A stretch of 64,000 nucleotides of DNA from Eutreptiella sp. 'Long Island Sound 2002' (lineage: Eukaryota > Euglenozoa > Euglenophyceae > Eutreptiales > Eutreptiaceae), in assembly GCA_964036045.1 (NCBI GenBank), contig OZ038386.1:17992329-18056328 (forward strand), given 5' to 3'. The position numbers and the translations under genes were made by a program. The notes beneath the pieces are model-generated. The model did not search any database, was not told the DNA's origin, and saw only the letters and a program-made list of their open reading frames with translations. Shown in pieces: positions 20,337-31,361 of this stretch. Within the stretch, counting starts at the first letter, position 1. Every line of letters begins with the position of its first letter.

Positions 20337-23300
20337 CTAGGGGAGAAGAGCAGGATGGGGAGCACCATCGGGGGATTGGTGGGCAGGGGGGGGTCAGTTC
20401 CAGACCCCAATCCCCGCAGCGTGGGCAGGGGGGTCCAGAGGGAGGGCGGCGGCGGCGGGGGGGGGGGGGGGTTGGCACAATGCCTCGGCGGGGGGTTCAG
20501 GTTTTGGGGGTTTTTAATCCCCTGTTTCAATCTGAGCATTTTGAATATACACAAGTCGGGGCAGGGATGTATTACAAGAGAGGAGGGGGGGTTCTTGAAC
20601 CCAAAAATTTGTACAACAATAGCCCAAATCAATATTTCCTTTTGTAAAATTCATTTTTCCCACCATGGAATCTGGTCCAGGGCCCCACCTCCTATGGTTA
20701 TCAGCCAGTCTAATACATTCCTGAGTCGGGGGGTACAATCACCTTTTACCATTCACCTGAAATGGGGGGACATTGGGGGACATTGGGGGACATGGGGGGA
20801 AAATACCCTATGTGCCGGTCCATAGAGGCCAAAAAAAAGTTCCTGCTGGCGCCCAAGTCGGTTGCCCCGCATTGTTCTGTGCACTTGGGGTGTGACCCCA
20901 TGAATGCCTCCCTCCCCATCATGGGAGGTCCCGGACTGGCCCCCAACCAACTGGCATATTCACTCAGCCCCACAGCCCCCCAGTACCTCCAAAGCCATAC
21001 TGGAGGCCCAGTTCCTACGAGGGTCCAAATCAAGGGTGCTTGGCACCTGGAGGCTAGGGGGCTAACCGGGCATGATAGCCGGAGCGGGCAACAGCCCCCC
21101 TGGCAGGCCAAGAGCGAAGGAGAAGCGGATGCAAGATAGGGCCACGGAGCAATGGAAACCCCCCGCCTAACACAGCCCTCATCTCCGCATAACACAGCCC
21201 CCATCTCCGCAGAGAACAACACTAGGCAGCCAAGAGGATGGCCCCAACGTAAAGGCACCCCGCTCACACACGCGGCCTCGCAACAGGACCAGACATGCCC
21301 AAGAGAGAGGAGCACCGGGATGGCCAAGAGCGCTGGCTGATGGTTCGCGACGGAGGTTGAAGAGGATGAGAGGCGGAGGGCAGTGAGATCAAGCATGCGT
21401 GTTAGGGCGATGCCCAAGGCGAAGGAGGAGACTACAAGAGAGGCCCAAGGCAAACATGGCACTAGGGGGAAAAAAATCCAAGGAAGGTAGCTCGTGGGCA
21501 CAAGGGCTCACTAGCGCTGCCAAGGACAGAGAGATGCCCAAACGGGCGTGGAGAGGCCCTAGCTGGCCAAACCATGGAGCCGCCCGTCACAATCATCACA
21601 TGAAAATTGCACCGGGGGGAAACAGCCAAGAGTGGCCTTGCAACCCTATGAAGTCGGAAGTGAGGAGACAAACCCAGATGCACGAGGGCGAGCTGGCAGA
21701 ATCTCTCGTGGGCATGAAGAAGATTGGGGTTGCCAGTGGCTACTGGAGCCTAGCTACCTTGGGAGACGCCATGATGAGACTGATGGAGGCGGAGGGACTG
21801 GAAAACACGGAGATTGGTGTGGCAAGACGCCACTGAGCGTGGGCTACACACGCACATACTCCTAACCGGCCCCGATCCCATAGGAAACACTCAAGGGATG
21901 ACTAAGACAAGTACATGGCCACGAGTGGCACAAAAAAGTAGCACCCATGGTCTTAGGCTTGGTGCGAACACACCAAGGACGTGAGACACTGCCACTTGGT
22001 GTGGCCCTCACACCTTCCCTTTGGCAGGCAGGCAGGCCCTGGCAGGCAGCGAGGGATCTGCTGAGTGACGCTCCATCATCTGATCAAAAGCCCCCCCCCC
22101 GCCCCCCCCCCCTCCCAACGGTCTCTACATCAGATGTGGTGGAGAGCACCCTCCATACCCCCGGGAAGCCCGGCTCAGCCAACCCAAGCCCCTCCCCCCC
22201 CCCCCCCTTTCCCCTCAGCCCTGCTGGAGGGCCATTCAGGCCCTACTACTGCCACTTGGCCAAAACCTTTGAGCCGCCTCTTCCCCAACGTGGGGTCCCC
22301 CAGACAGCAGGGTACATGTTCCCACCTCAGGTCAGAAGGTAGAGGCATCTACTGTCAACATTTGGTGGATGAGCTGTGGAGTGATGCCCCCCCCCGTGCC
22401 CCTTATGTTGGCGGCCGGTGCCCCCCCCCCCCTCCCTCCCACACCAGCAGGCCTTCTAGCCCCAAGATGGTGCGGCACCGCCAGGTCTGGACCTGGTGAG
22501 CTGGGCTTTCCATGCTCTGTATCTTCATGTTCTTGGAATAACTGAAAGTGAAGGCAAAAGCGAAGGCTGCCGGCGCCGGAATGGGGTGAACGCCACAGGG
22601 GAAGTCGCAATTGTGAGGACAGGGTCCACTGCCCCACTCTCACGTATTGAAATATCCTTCCCCCCATCTCGGTACAAACATTACATGCAAGTACATGCAA
22701 TTCTCTCTCCAAGATCTGAAGAATTGTTCGCATCCGGAAGCACCAACCACAACACTTGCTCACCCTTATAGCACCCCTCCCCCTCCCCCTCCACCTCCTC
22801 GACGCCTACAAGCCCTCAGTAAGATTTGGGATGGTTAGAGCCAAAGCCTTGTGCCTGTGTTCACTACTTCGGCTTTGGTTCCACATGTGGTTCTGCCTGC
22901 ATTTGGCCCATGGCCCACCCCTCGGCAGCTCAGCCGGTGTTCAAGTGCCCGGCCTGCATTGATTCCCTCGCAGCATTGCCCTGTGGCCGTGGGTCGAAGG
23001 GTACCCGTGGGCCCGGACCCTTTTTGTCCAAAGATCTGTCCTGAACCGATTCCAGTGGGAACCAAGAAATACAAGATTTGGCCCTTCGAGCCTATTTTCC
23101 ACCCCTGGTCAAATTCGCGCACAAGCTCACCGGGTTCCGAGGGAGGGGCATGAGCTGACCTGTGGTAGCACGAACACAGCACATGAACCAGAGCTGTAGG
23201 CCAGCCGGACCATTAAGCCAGGCCATTGTGCACAATGAACTGATTGGGCAATGACCAAATGGCCTGTGTCACGGCGGCAGTTGGTAGCTATGCATCCGGT

Positions 23301-26300
23301 GTTTCATGGCCCCTGTCAAATCCACCCTGGCCAGAAGGGTGGTGGAGTTGCAATGGACCGCGCGAACCACATTTGCCAAACCTTTGTTTCCGCTGGCTTT
23401 TTCGAGCAATTTCAGACGCCCTGCGATGCTTTTGGTGGGCGCAGCCCTTGGAGCCTCAGTCGGTGTGCCGGCTGGTGCTGGTTTGAGTGTTCAGGAGGAA
23501 ATCGTCTGCATTGCTCGCCCCAGGCCACTGTGGAATATTGTTTTGGTTGGTGAGAATGCGACAACTGTCCCTCTGCTCACAGGTGCTGCTGCTGCCCCTG
23601 GCGTACCTCCCCTGCTGGCCGCCGGCACTTCACATTTGGGGGGGGCAAGTCTGGGAAACAGGCTCAAAGGCCCACCCCTCCCGTGAGTTGCAAGGGACCG
23701 CAGGCCCTGTCCGGGCGTACCTGATTCCCATCGCCGTTTTTTTGTTAAGATCAGGTCCAGCTGATGATTTCAGGCAGCGGCCATTTCAGCCCTGTCCCGG
23801 GGTCAGGGCTGACACATCATTTGTTGAGGTTTCACTCCTTACCTATGCCATGCGGCTGCAGCCAGACCCGCCACTAGCGTCTGCCAGCTCACACATGATG
23901 AGAAGGAGCTGGGCCATACTGAGTAGGACATGGGATGCACCTGGTTTACAGTGAGTTCCAGGTGCGACAGCAGCGGGTATTACTGAGTGGCACACGGCAT
24001 GGAGCCGATTCCTAACAAAAGTCCGTTGACCTGGCGGACACTAGTGGCATATCTGACACCAATAGATCCCTGGGCTGCGTAGGGGGTTGCTGACAGTATT
24101 GTGAGGGGGTCAATGGGACGTCCACCTGAGAAGCCCGGCGATCCTGGTTCTCTCTGCTCTCGCCCCCGGTGGATTCTTCCACATGGTGGCCGCCTGCCTT
24201 GGTCCAGTTGTTGCTGTCCACGCTGGGCACCATAATGAACAGCCCGGCCCTGGGGGAGTCAAGGACCGACATGTCGCCGGAGTCGGAGTCGGAGTGCCGC
24301 GACCCAAGCAGCGGGTTCGCGGATTGCGAGCCGGTATCCCCTCCGGCCTCGGAGCCGCCTGCGGCCTCCGATTGCCCCTCCGATTGCCCTGCGGACACAG
24401 CGATAATGGGTTGGGGAGAGCGAATCGCGACATACTGGGCAAGCTCCGTTTTGCCCTCGGCCGGGGGGGGGGGGGCGGGGCATCAAGGCTCAGTAGGTGT
24501 GCCGGTTGGTACCCGCGAGCGCAGTCCCCGCGCACCCGGAGGGGGTGAGCGACAAGGAGCCGGTATTGTTTGAACCGGCTGGTTCGCAAGGGCCTCAAAA
24601 GGTCCGGTGTGGACCCGCCACTGTGCTCCAGCCGCGCCTGCCTTCACACGGCCTTCATGGTCTTCCCAGTTCCATTCGTGTGCGCCTGGCCATCGAATGT
24701 CCCATGGGCCCATTGTGCTGCTCCCTAACCTCCTGGCTGGATGTGCGGGCTTCTTGGGTCAGGGCTTTATCGGCGGGTCACGCTGCACTACGGACCGCGT
24801 TTGGGTCGTGGCGGAGTGGGACCCACAAAAAAATGCGGACATACACAAGCGCCAATACGGGGGAAAACAATCGGACCTTTCTATCGCACCCGCACACAAC
24901 ATCCACTCCTTCGACCCAAGCCGCAGACATTACCGCCCGGGGTGTGCTCGAGGGGGGGCGGTGCTGAGAGGGGGTTGCAAGGGGGTGGCTGGGGTGCCCG
25001 GCGATTGTGAGGCAGTTTCTTGCGGGGACGGACCGGTCGGAGGGCTGTTGGGCGCGGACAGAATCGGTCGGCGGGGGGGGTCACAGGGTCGGGTATGCCG
25101 CCACGCCCCTGCCCCAGACGACCTTCCGGGCCTTCATGCCAACCCCCGACACACACACACTTTTCAAGCGCACGCTTGACCCCCCCCCCCCAAAAAAAGT
25201 GCCGCCCAAAAGCCCCGCAGCACCTTCCGACTCGTCCTTGTTGCGCAGGAAATGCTCCAAAAGGATCGCGATGACCACGTTGGCAAGGACGATGCTCGCA
25301 ATAAAGACGTACGACACGAAGAAGAACGGCGCCACGTAGTTCTGTCTCTTGTACAGCAGCGTGCGGCACAAGTCGCCCCAGCCGTCCAGCGTCATGATCT
25401 GGTACATCGTCAACATCGCCTACAGAGGTCAAGCAGCCCACTGCGACTCTACACCCGCCGCCCTGAGGAATGTTTGCCCGGCGCGCTACCTTTGTATTAA
25501 GTATCCTGGCTCTAGCCCCAAGGTTATCCTCGCCGAGGGAAGTCCCCCAAGTACACCGCACTGGACCGCAAACCTTCACTGCAAAGCACAAACATTCCCG
25601 CAAAGCACGTGTGGGCAGAATGGCTACATCACCCCGGCCTTCTCGGGGGTCCCCAATAGAAGGGGGACCAAATCAGAAAAGGCTACATCACCCCTGACGT
25701 CTTGGGGGCAGATTGTTTGATGAGGGGGGGCAAAAACAGGCACGGGTGGGGACTGATCAAAAAAAGATGCCCGGCGCATGCCCGGCGCGCTAATACTCCC
25801 CCTCTGGTCTGCAGGAGCTTTCCAAGGCGTTTGGGCTCTCACCAAATCACCATCGCCACCCCTCCTATTATCGTAGGCAATCCTCCCAAACCCCTCCAAT
25901 CGCCTCAAGGAGGCTAACCCAATCATGTTCAGAAACCCTCCGTCCCTTTGCCATTGGGCCCACTCCAGTCACCGTCGCTTGCCCTCTGGCCGCTGTTGGC
26001 TTGTCTCCGACTGCCATGGCCTCCGACTACCGTCGGAGAGCCCCCAAACAGGCCCCCCTTCCAACTCCCGCCGGTTCGCATCCCTCTGCCTGCGACGCAG
26101 AGGCTCTTACACAAACACGCTTACCCCCCCACCCCCCTCTGTTTGCTCCTCTGTAGAACTCCCTGTGTGACCCCCCACTGCGTGCCCCGTGCCCCCCAGG
26201 GCGGCCTTTAACAGCAAAAACAAAGCAGGGGAAAAAAAAAACTCTGGCTTCTGTTACACTGAGCATGGCGGTTGTAGGGTGACCAGGCCTTGGGATGGCT

Positions 26301-28000
26301 GTTGGAGGATAACCAACGGCAGTTGGAATGTAACCGATGGCGGTTGGAAGGAAATAGGGCGGTCTTCATGGGGGCGAGGGACAGCGTGTCCTTAAAGACC
26401 GCCCCTCTGCATGCCCCCCTTGTGTGCCGATCCAGCATACGTCGAGTATCTCTTGCAAATATTTAGTGCGCCTGTGGCCACTGTGCGCCCCCCGACGTGC
26501 GCAGCCCCTGTGCCCCCCCCCCCCCCCCGGCATGTGTCCCCCTTTCAGCCCCCACCTGCATGAAGGTGCCAAAGCGATCCGGCATGTCTTCCGCAAAGAA
26601 CTCGACGCCCATAATGCTCCAGATGCCCATGATGACCAGCAGCACCAGAAAGGCGTTGCTCACGGCCGGCAGCGACTGGAACACCCCATTCACAATGCGC
26701 TGGAGGCTCGGGATGCGCTTGAACAGGCGGAACACGCGGAACGCGCGGAACAGGCGCAGGACGGAGATGCCCGGCATGTCCGGGAAGAGCAACGAGATGC
26801 CGGAGACCAGCACCACCACCAGATCGAAGAGGTTCCAGGTATTGAGGAAGCTGTCTTCAGGTCCCTTGAAGAACTCCAGGAACCAGGAGCTGTACATGTT
26901 GACCACCAGCTCAACGCTGCAGGGAAAGGCAAAGTGCGGGGTTTGAAGGGTGTTGGTGGTGCACAGCGGGCCATTACATAGGCTTCAAATAAGCAGCATG
27001 ACCCTGACCCTATGCCAAACTCAATTGGTTCAGTAGTGTTCGTTTGCACTTTGGACGCTACTTGCCTCCTGCAGCTCTTTGTTCATATTGGTTTATAGGG
27101 CTTGTCTTGCTTATTATTATCTGAAATGTATATTAAAAGTACAGTATTGTCTGGGGTACAGTCCTACCAATTTGGTTCTTTGGCGTGCGCTGGGCAAGCC
27201 AAGGGGAGTTCGGGGTTCGTGTCTGTGTTGGGTGGGGTCATGTTTGGGTTCCTGTCATGTGGTGTATCAAATTTAACAAAGAAATAATTGACCCCTAATC
27301 AGATGCAATGCCAAAATTATCGTGTTAGCCCATTTTGCGTCTGTGTTGACACAATGTGTTAGGTGCAATGTACATTGCCTGCTGCGTATAGTGAAGACCG
27401 TTGGTCCACCAGCTCAGTTCCAACATAGAGTCATGACTGGGGTCACCGAGCTGGTGTAACGACTAAGGTTTTACACCGATCACAATTCCACTCTGATCCA
27501 TAAAAATGCACACACTTTTCCACCTCAACTCTCTTCTCAAGCACCATGAATTTGGCTGAAGCGGGCACCCTTAGATCCACAGAGACCCCTGGAACCACAA
27601 TGCGTCCCAACCAATGTGTACTGGTGCTCGAACAATCAGCCTGTGCGCCAGGGGCAAGGTTCGTGTGTGTGTGTGTGTGTGCGTGTGCGTGTGCGTGTGC
27701 GTGTGCGTGCGTGCGTGCGCTCGTGTGTGACGCCCAAGTATTTCAATCAAAGCACAAATTGCGAGGCCCAACATCCCTACATCCTACTGGTCATCAGCGA
27801 AACCATGTGTTCAAAGTTCTGCTGACCTCGCTGGCAGGCCATCCGCTAAGACACTGATTCACAGCTTCGGGGTGTGGGTGCGAATTCAGGAGCAGCAAGC
27901 AAGCAGGCCCCAGCTCTCCTCTTCCGCCCCCCGCAGCCAACTGTTCCAAACAAGGTTATTGCGGAAACGCCGCAACGAACAAACCGCACTGCGCTGCTGC

Positions 28001-28036
<36 letters not shown>

Positions 28037-29519
28037 TGTGTATGTGCACAGCGGGGTAAAATCATTGGATATCCGCTTAAGTGGTGTGCCGAAGGGGGCA
28101 AGCATCGAGACTTGCATCCGACAACCGTTTGAAGAAGCCGGCTTGCAGGCCAACCACGTTGACTTGTGTGCCCCATACACTTGATAAAAAGAATATACCC
28201 ACGACTTCGGGCCCCCAAGAAAGGACGCTCGGCACGCAGAAGCCACGGCGCAAACACTTCGGGGTACCGTTGGTACCCCGAGGATGGATGCCATCCTGCC
28301 CTGGAGATGACCCTGATTTCAATCTCTCCAAAGCTGTCACCACCAGCTTCTCAGACAGCTCTCTGAACAGAAGCGGCATCGCTTGCCGCACCTTGTCCGG
28401 GATGGGCAACGAGCGCACATAGAGCCAGCACTCCTCCTCTGAAGCGCCTCCTCCCGCCACTGCCACCTCCCAGAACTCCTTCAACACCCGTGTAACCGGA
28501 CCCTGATGGCCATGCTTGTGCCTGACCTGCCCCGTGTGCTGCCAATCCCGCAACTGGCGCGCCATCTCATGAATGCGGCGCCGGCGGTCCGCCTGCTGCT
28601 GCCCCCACTCCTCCCAAGGTTGCAACTGCCGCCGCAACTTAGCTACCACTTGATCTTTGAAAATCTCGTTCTGCTGCCCCTGCAACTGACTGCACTCTGG
28701 ACAAGCCATCCCTTGGGCCAGGGGGGGGGAGATTTTGCGATGGGAATATTTCGTTGGGGGGGGGGGTGTCGTACTTCAAATGTGTGCGAAATTTCCTGCT
28801 CAATTCTCAGGCCGCTGTGCAAAATAAACTCGTGTCGAAATCTAGCCACCTTGGTGCGTCACCACCCCACCTTCGTTTGGTTAGGGTTCTCCTTCCTGTG
28901 GCGCTTGTTGTGAAGAGGCATCTGATGACCTCTTCCTTGGCTGTTTTTGAGGCACCACACCCAGGGCGATTTTTGATGGGATTCCTATGTGCACTTGTCT
29001 TCTTGTGGCTTTGTTTGTGCATGAAAAAAAAACTTCTCCATTCGGCTGGTGGGTCATCAAATTGGATGCACAACCCCCAATTTACAACCAAAACCAGAAC
29101 AATCCAACCCCACTCACACACCTGAAGATTACCATGAAAACAACCTCAGCCCAGAAGAAGAACACATCCGTTGGAGTGCCCCTTGGGGGCAGAAGCTGCG
29201 CATATACCGCGGAGCTGATAAAATTGAGGAAGATGCAGACGGCGACTGCGATCTGCACTGCAGTGCTGTTGTACACTGCCTTGACCTTGGCCTGGCCTGG
29301 GCACGGCCCGGACCTCGGAGTGTGCCCCACATGGATAATTGATGGGTTATGAGTGCTCACAGACACATGCGTGGAGCGACGGCGTGGGTGGCTGGAGGCG
29401 TGGGAGGGCCGGCGCACATTGTTGGCTGTTGAGGACCGGGACATCGTGCTGGCGGGCCGGCTGTGGTTGAGTCGCTGGCTGGACTGTCGCAACACCACAG
29501 GGGCGGCGGCTGCCTGCAT
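20166..29519 (-). CDS. Single-domain voltage-gated cation channel (6 TM), five exons
   Basis: Joined exons 29519-29122, 26916-26556, 25419-25224, 24388-24126 and 20336-20166 give about 462 aa with consistent phases and GT-AG introns. Domains: disordered Ser/Arg-rich N-terminus (1-80), S1 (about 84-108), S2 (119-140), S3 (156-177), S4 (181-203) with R187, R190, R193, R196, K199 and R200, S5 (213-238), pore helix and filter TLDGWGD (263-269), S6 (282-311), acidic Ser-rich linker, C-terminal coiled coil (about 415-455). A one-repeat Nav-like architecture with a coiled-coil tail is known from bacterial NaV and from algal single-domain EukCat channels. D-x-W in the filter also recalls CatSper. Inferred role: depolarisation-activated Na+/Ca2+ entry at a membrane. 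Residual doubt: the fourth exon could instead run on to a stop at 24012. Confidence 0.85.
20746..21501 (-). other. Long open stretch without support as a gene
   Basis: A 251-codon minus-strand frame is open here, but its composition (Cys, Trp, Pro, Ser) and the equally open plus strand argue that it is a by-product of GC-rich sequence. It includes the triple repeat GACATTGGGG near 20770. A plus-strand frame at 21399-21836 is basic and helix-prone towards its end (LAESLVGMKKIGVASGYWSL) but cannot be assigned. 21840-23300 shows only poly(C) tracts. Confidence 0.2.
23306..23954 (+). CDS. Possible two-exon gene inside the channel's last intron, unknown protein
   Basis: The ATG at 23306 follows an in-frame TAG. 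Exon 1 ends at 23682 with a strong donor CC|GTGAGT. Exon 2 starts at 23750 after TTTTTTTGTTAAG and stops at 23954, about 193 aa. The N-terminus is basic, Ala/Arg/Ser/Phe-rich (LARRVVELQWTARTTF) and followed by a hydrophobic Gly/Ala stretch (AMLLVGAALGASVGVPAGAG), as in an organelle-targeting signal plus membrane segment. The rest is Pro/Ala-rich and then mixed charged. The 67-bp intron is short. It is antisense to the channel gene. Function unknown. Confidence 0.3.
24126..24388 (-). CDS. Channel exon 4: acidic Ser-rich linker
   Basis: Acceptor CTGTGTCCGCAG|GG completes the split Gly codon. QSEGQSEAAGGSE-type repeats and a Ser/Asp cluster follow. The chosen donor is TTCTCAG|GTGGAC at 24126 (phase 0), which joins to the coiled-coil exon. 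If unspliced, the frame continues to TAG at 24012 and would end the protein there. Confidence 0.7.
25224..25419 (-). CDS. Channel exon 3: pore loop and S6
   Basis: Acceptor CTCTGTAG|GCG, phase 0. Encodes AMLTMYQIMTLDGWGDLCRT (pore helix and filter) and the S6 helix with the conserved NVVIAILLEHF end. The donor is GGAAG|GTGCTG, phase 1. Length 196 bases. Confidence 0.92.
25462..25806 (+). mobile_element. Short non-autonomous relative of the 58.9-kb Harbinger-type element
   Basis: Left end GAGGAATGTTTGCCCGGCGC and TAC.TTT match the left end of the 58930 element. Right end AAAGATGCCCGGCGC, GCCCGGCGCGCTAA and TCCCCCTC match its right end, in the same relative order, but only about 0.3 kb lies between. 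The ends form weak inverted repeats (9 of 13). No clear target duplication. It lies in intron 2 of the channel gene. Confidence 0.65.
26264..26402 (+). repeat. GGCGGTTGG/GGTAACC-type dispersed repeat with hairpin
   Basis: ATGGCGGTTG, GATGGCTGTTGGAGGATAAC, GGCAGTTGGAATGTAACC and GATGGCGGTTGG follow each other at about 20-base steps. The right part GGGCGGTCTT...AAAGACCGCCC is an 11-bp inverted repeat. Relatives are at 40893, 46537, 51988 and 52228. Confidence 0.7.
26556..26916 (-). CDS. Channel exon 2: S2 end to S5 (voltage sensor)
   Basis: Acceptor CCCTGCAG|C completes AGC (Ser) with exon 1, then VELVVNMYSSWFLEFF. S3 carries the NLFDLVVVLVS motif and S4 reads LRLFRAFRVFRLFKR. S5 ends in VEFFAEDMPDRFGTFMQ. 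The donor is CAG|GTGGGG, phase 0. Length 361 bases. Confidence 0.92.
27664..27724 (+). repeat. (GT)n/(GC GT)n microsatellite
   Basis: About 60 bases of GT with interspersed GC, in intron 1 of the channel gene. A second (GT)n lies at 28003-28045. From 27000 to 27650 nothing else is supported. Confidence 0.9.
28050..28709 (-). pseudogene. LINE ORF2 fragment: linker and start of reverse transcriptase
   Basis: In channel intron 1, same strand. The minus frame reads a basic helical linker (WGQQQADRRRRIHEMARQLR), then the typical entry to a non-LTR reverse transcriptase, LERLKSGSSPGQDGIHP (cf. the K.G..PG.DGI signature of RT domain 1). After that the sense is lost and pieces such as RYPEVFAPWLLRA and LLQTVVGCKSR appear in another frame, consistent with a frameshifted RT domain. 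Stops and a (CA)n tract end it at about 28050. It is a dead, truncated copy. Confidence 0.75.
29122..29519 (-). CDS. Channel exon 1: N-terminus, S1, start of S2
   Basis: ATG at 29519 (context CCAACAATG) opens a basic Ser/Arg-rich region, then KVKAVYNSTAVQIAVAVCIF (S1) and FFFWAEVVFMVIF (S2). The donor is TTCAG|GTGTGT, phase 2. A Pro/Arg/Ser-rich frame at 29667-29935 could be additional 5' coding sequence, but no phase-consistent join was found. Confidence 0.8.
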
Positions 29520-29666
29520 TGTTGGGGAGCTTACAAATGCAAGTGGTGAGTGCCAAAAAACAAAAGCAAATGCTGGAACAGCGCCAAATGGAACGTCAGA
29601 GTCGGTGAAAGGTACACCCTTTGTAAATCGTAGTTACCTGTCCATGAACAGCCCACGGTGTTAATC

Positions 29667-30251
29667 TCAGAGAAACCAACTGTCATACAGTATCGGCCAA
29701 TCGCCCAACCACTGCCCTAAGGCAGGGCCCAATTCCCCTGATGTACTGTCCCGATTCGTTGGACGATGGCGCTGGGCTTCTGGCTGGTGGTTGGTGTTGG
29801 GTCGCAGCACGCGGCTGGGAGTTTCTGTGGGCATGGACCGCATCTGTGGGCCGCTCCTGGTGATGGTGGGCGGTCCGTTTGCATGCTGGACGTGCTGATA
29901 GGGGGGCGGCCTGCAGGCATCGTACGTGTTGCAGAGAATGATGAAGAATCTCTTACATATACACACAACTACAATCCCCCAGCCCCTATTAATTATCCAA
30001 GCTGCATCCAAGCTGCACAGTTTAGGCACACAGCAAGTGCAACAAGCGCCACAAGACGAATGTTCAGTGTGGTTTAGGTGTGGCAATACTTGCCATCTTG
30101 TAAAGCAAGCTAGGTGGGGAGGCTGCAAACCCCAAACAGAGTTGTTTGGGTGCCCAAAACAGATGTTACCAAGGTTTGTGGTTGTTTTGGGTGTACAAGA
30201 CACATTTTCCCGATGCACAGGGTTACTTTGAGCGTCAAGAAAAGATTTCAC
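29667..30251 (-). other. Open frame upstream of the channel gene, not assigned
   Basis: A 194-codon frame with one Pro/Arg/Gln-rich part (29667-29935) that resembles a disordered N-terminus. No convincing splice link to the channel exon at 29519. 30250-31350 contains a poly(G) tract at 30751 and no gene that I can support. Confidence 0.2.
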
Positions 30252-31361
30252 TAAGAATTTGAGTTGTTTGGGTATTATGAAAGATTTTTCAAGGGGTTTC
30301 AGGATGTTTTACGCAGCACAAAATCATCTCCAGATTCCAAATGCATAGCAAGTAGAAGCCTGTCAGATGACAAATCCTAGATGACAGGGAGGGTGGCTCA
30401 ACTCACTGCTTCCTGCACCACGCACAGCTTGCGCTTCAGGGGATGTGTCATTTACAAATGCATGACACCCATTTTTCAGGCAGGGATGTGGTGGCCTAAG
30501 GGGGTAGTATGCAACACAACGGTCCACTTCGCTCCAAGGACCTCATCCCTCAGGGATTGATGGTTGCGGCCACCCACACTCTCTCAGATAAAAAGAGCTG
30601 GCTTCAAGAGGTCACCATTCATTGCCAAAAGTCTTTTGGGATGGTGGATAAGCAGTGTTTGCAGTCTTGACTCCGGTTTGTCCAAAACAGTACCCTGCTC
30701 AAAATCGCTTGGAAACATTGGTTTGAGCACCCAAGGGGTTTGTGATGCGGGGGGGGGGGGGGGGGCTGTTGCTAGGCCCCAAGACAGGCCGCACAAAACG
30801 CTTGGTGGAGCATCCAAGGTTGGGGTGGGTGGGGGGAAACAATTTTTGACCTATTCTTAGACGATACTTAGAACATATTTTTTGCTGTCTCTGTGTGCAT
30901 TCACTGGATGCCTCTTGCCGTCCCTACCCTTGATCATTCCCCAGTGCTCAACTCACAGCAGATTTGCTGCTTCACGTCAAACCTCAATGCCAACCCGCGA
31001 ATGGATGTGCCAGGTGGCAACATCCAACACCACTTGCTTTTCATATGCTGACTGGTCCTCCCTGCTGCCCCTGAGGAGACGATGTTGCCTGTGCCCCAAG
31101 GGGTCAGTTTAGGGTGCTTTTTTTTTTCTGGAGGGTGGAAAGTCCAAACCTCCAGCAAATCAGGAACAAATTTGCAACAAACTGGAGCAACTTGGGCGAT
31201 TTTTCTTGGCTGTTTCAAGAAGGTTTGCAGGGATGGGCATCCTATGACTACCCTTGTAGAATGTTGGGGCAGAGAGGGAAAAACGCCTCATGGATTCTTG
31301 GTGCGCTCTCAACATAGGTCTGGTTGCCCATTTTGTTGAATAATTGATACTGTGTGAAGGC

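Noticed and set aside
20746-21501. 251-aa minus-strand frame as a gene
   Set aside because: Cys/Trp/Pro-rich low-quality translation, overlaps an equally open plus-strand frame and lies in the last channel intron.
24423-24480. Poly(C)-AG at 24465 as the acceptor for the fourth channel exon
   Set aside because: It would put the reading in a frame that stops at 24259. The acceptor at 24388 is canonical and restores the phase after the split Gly codon.
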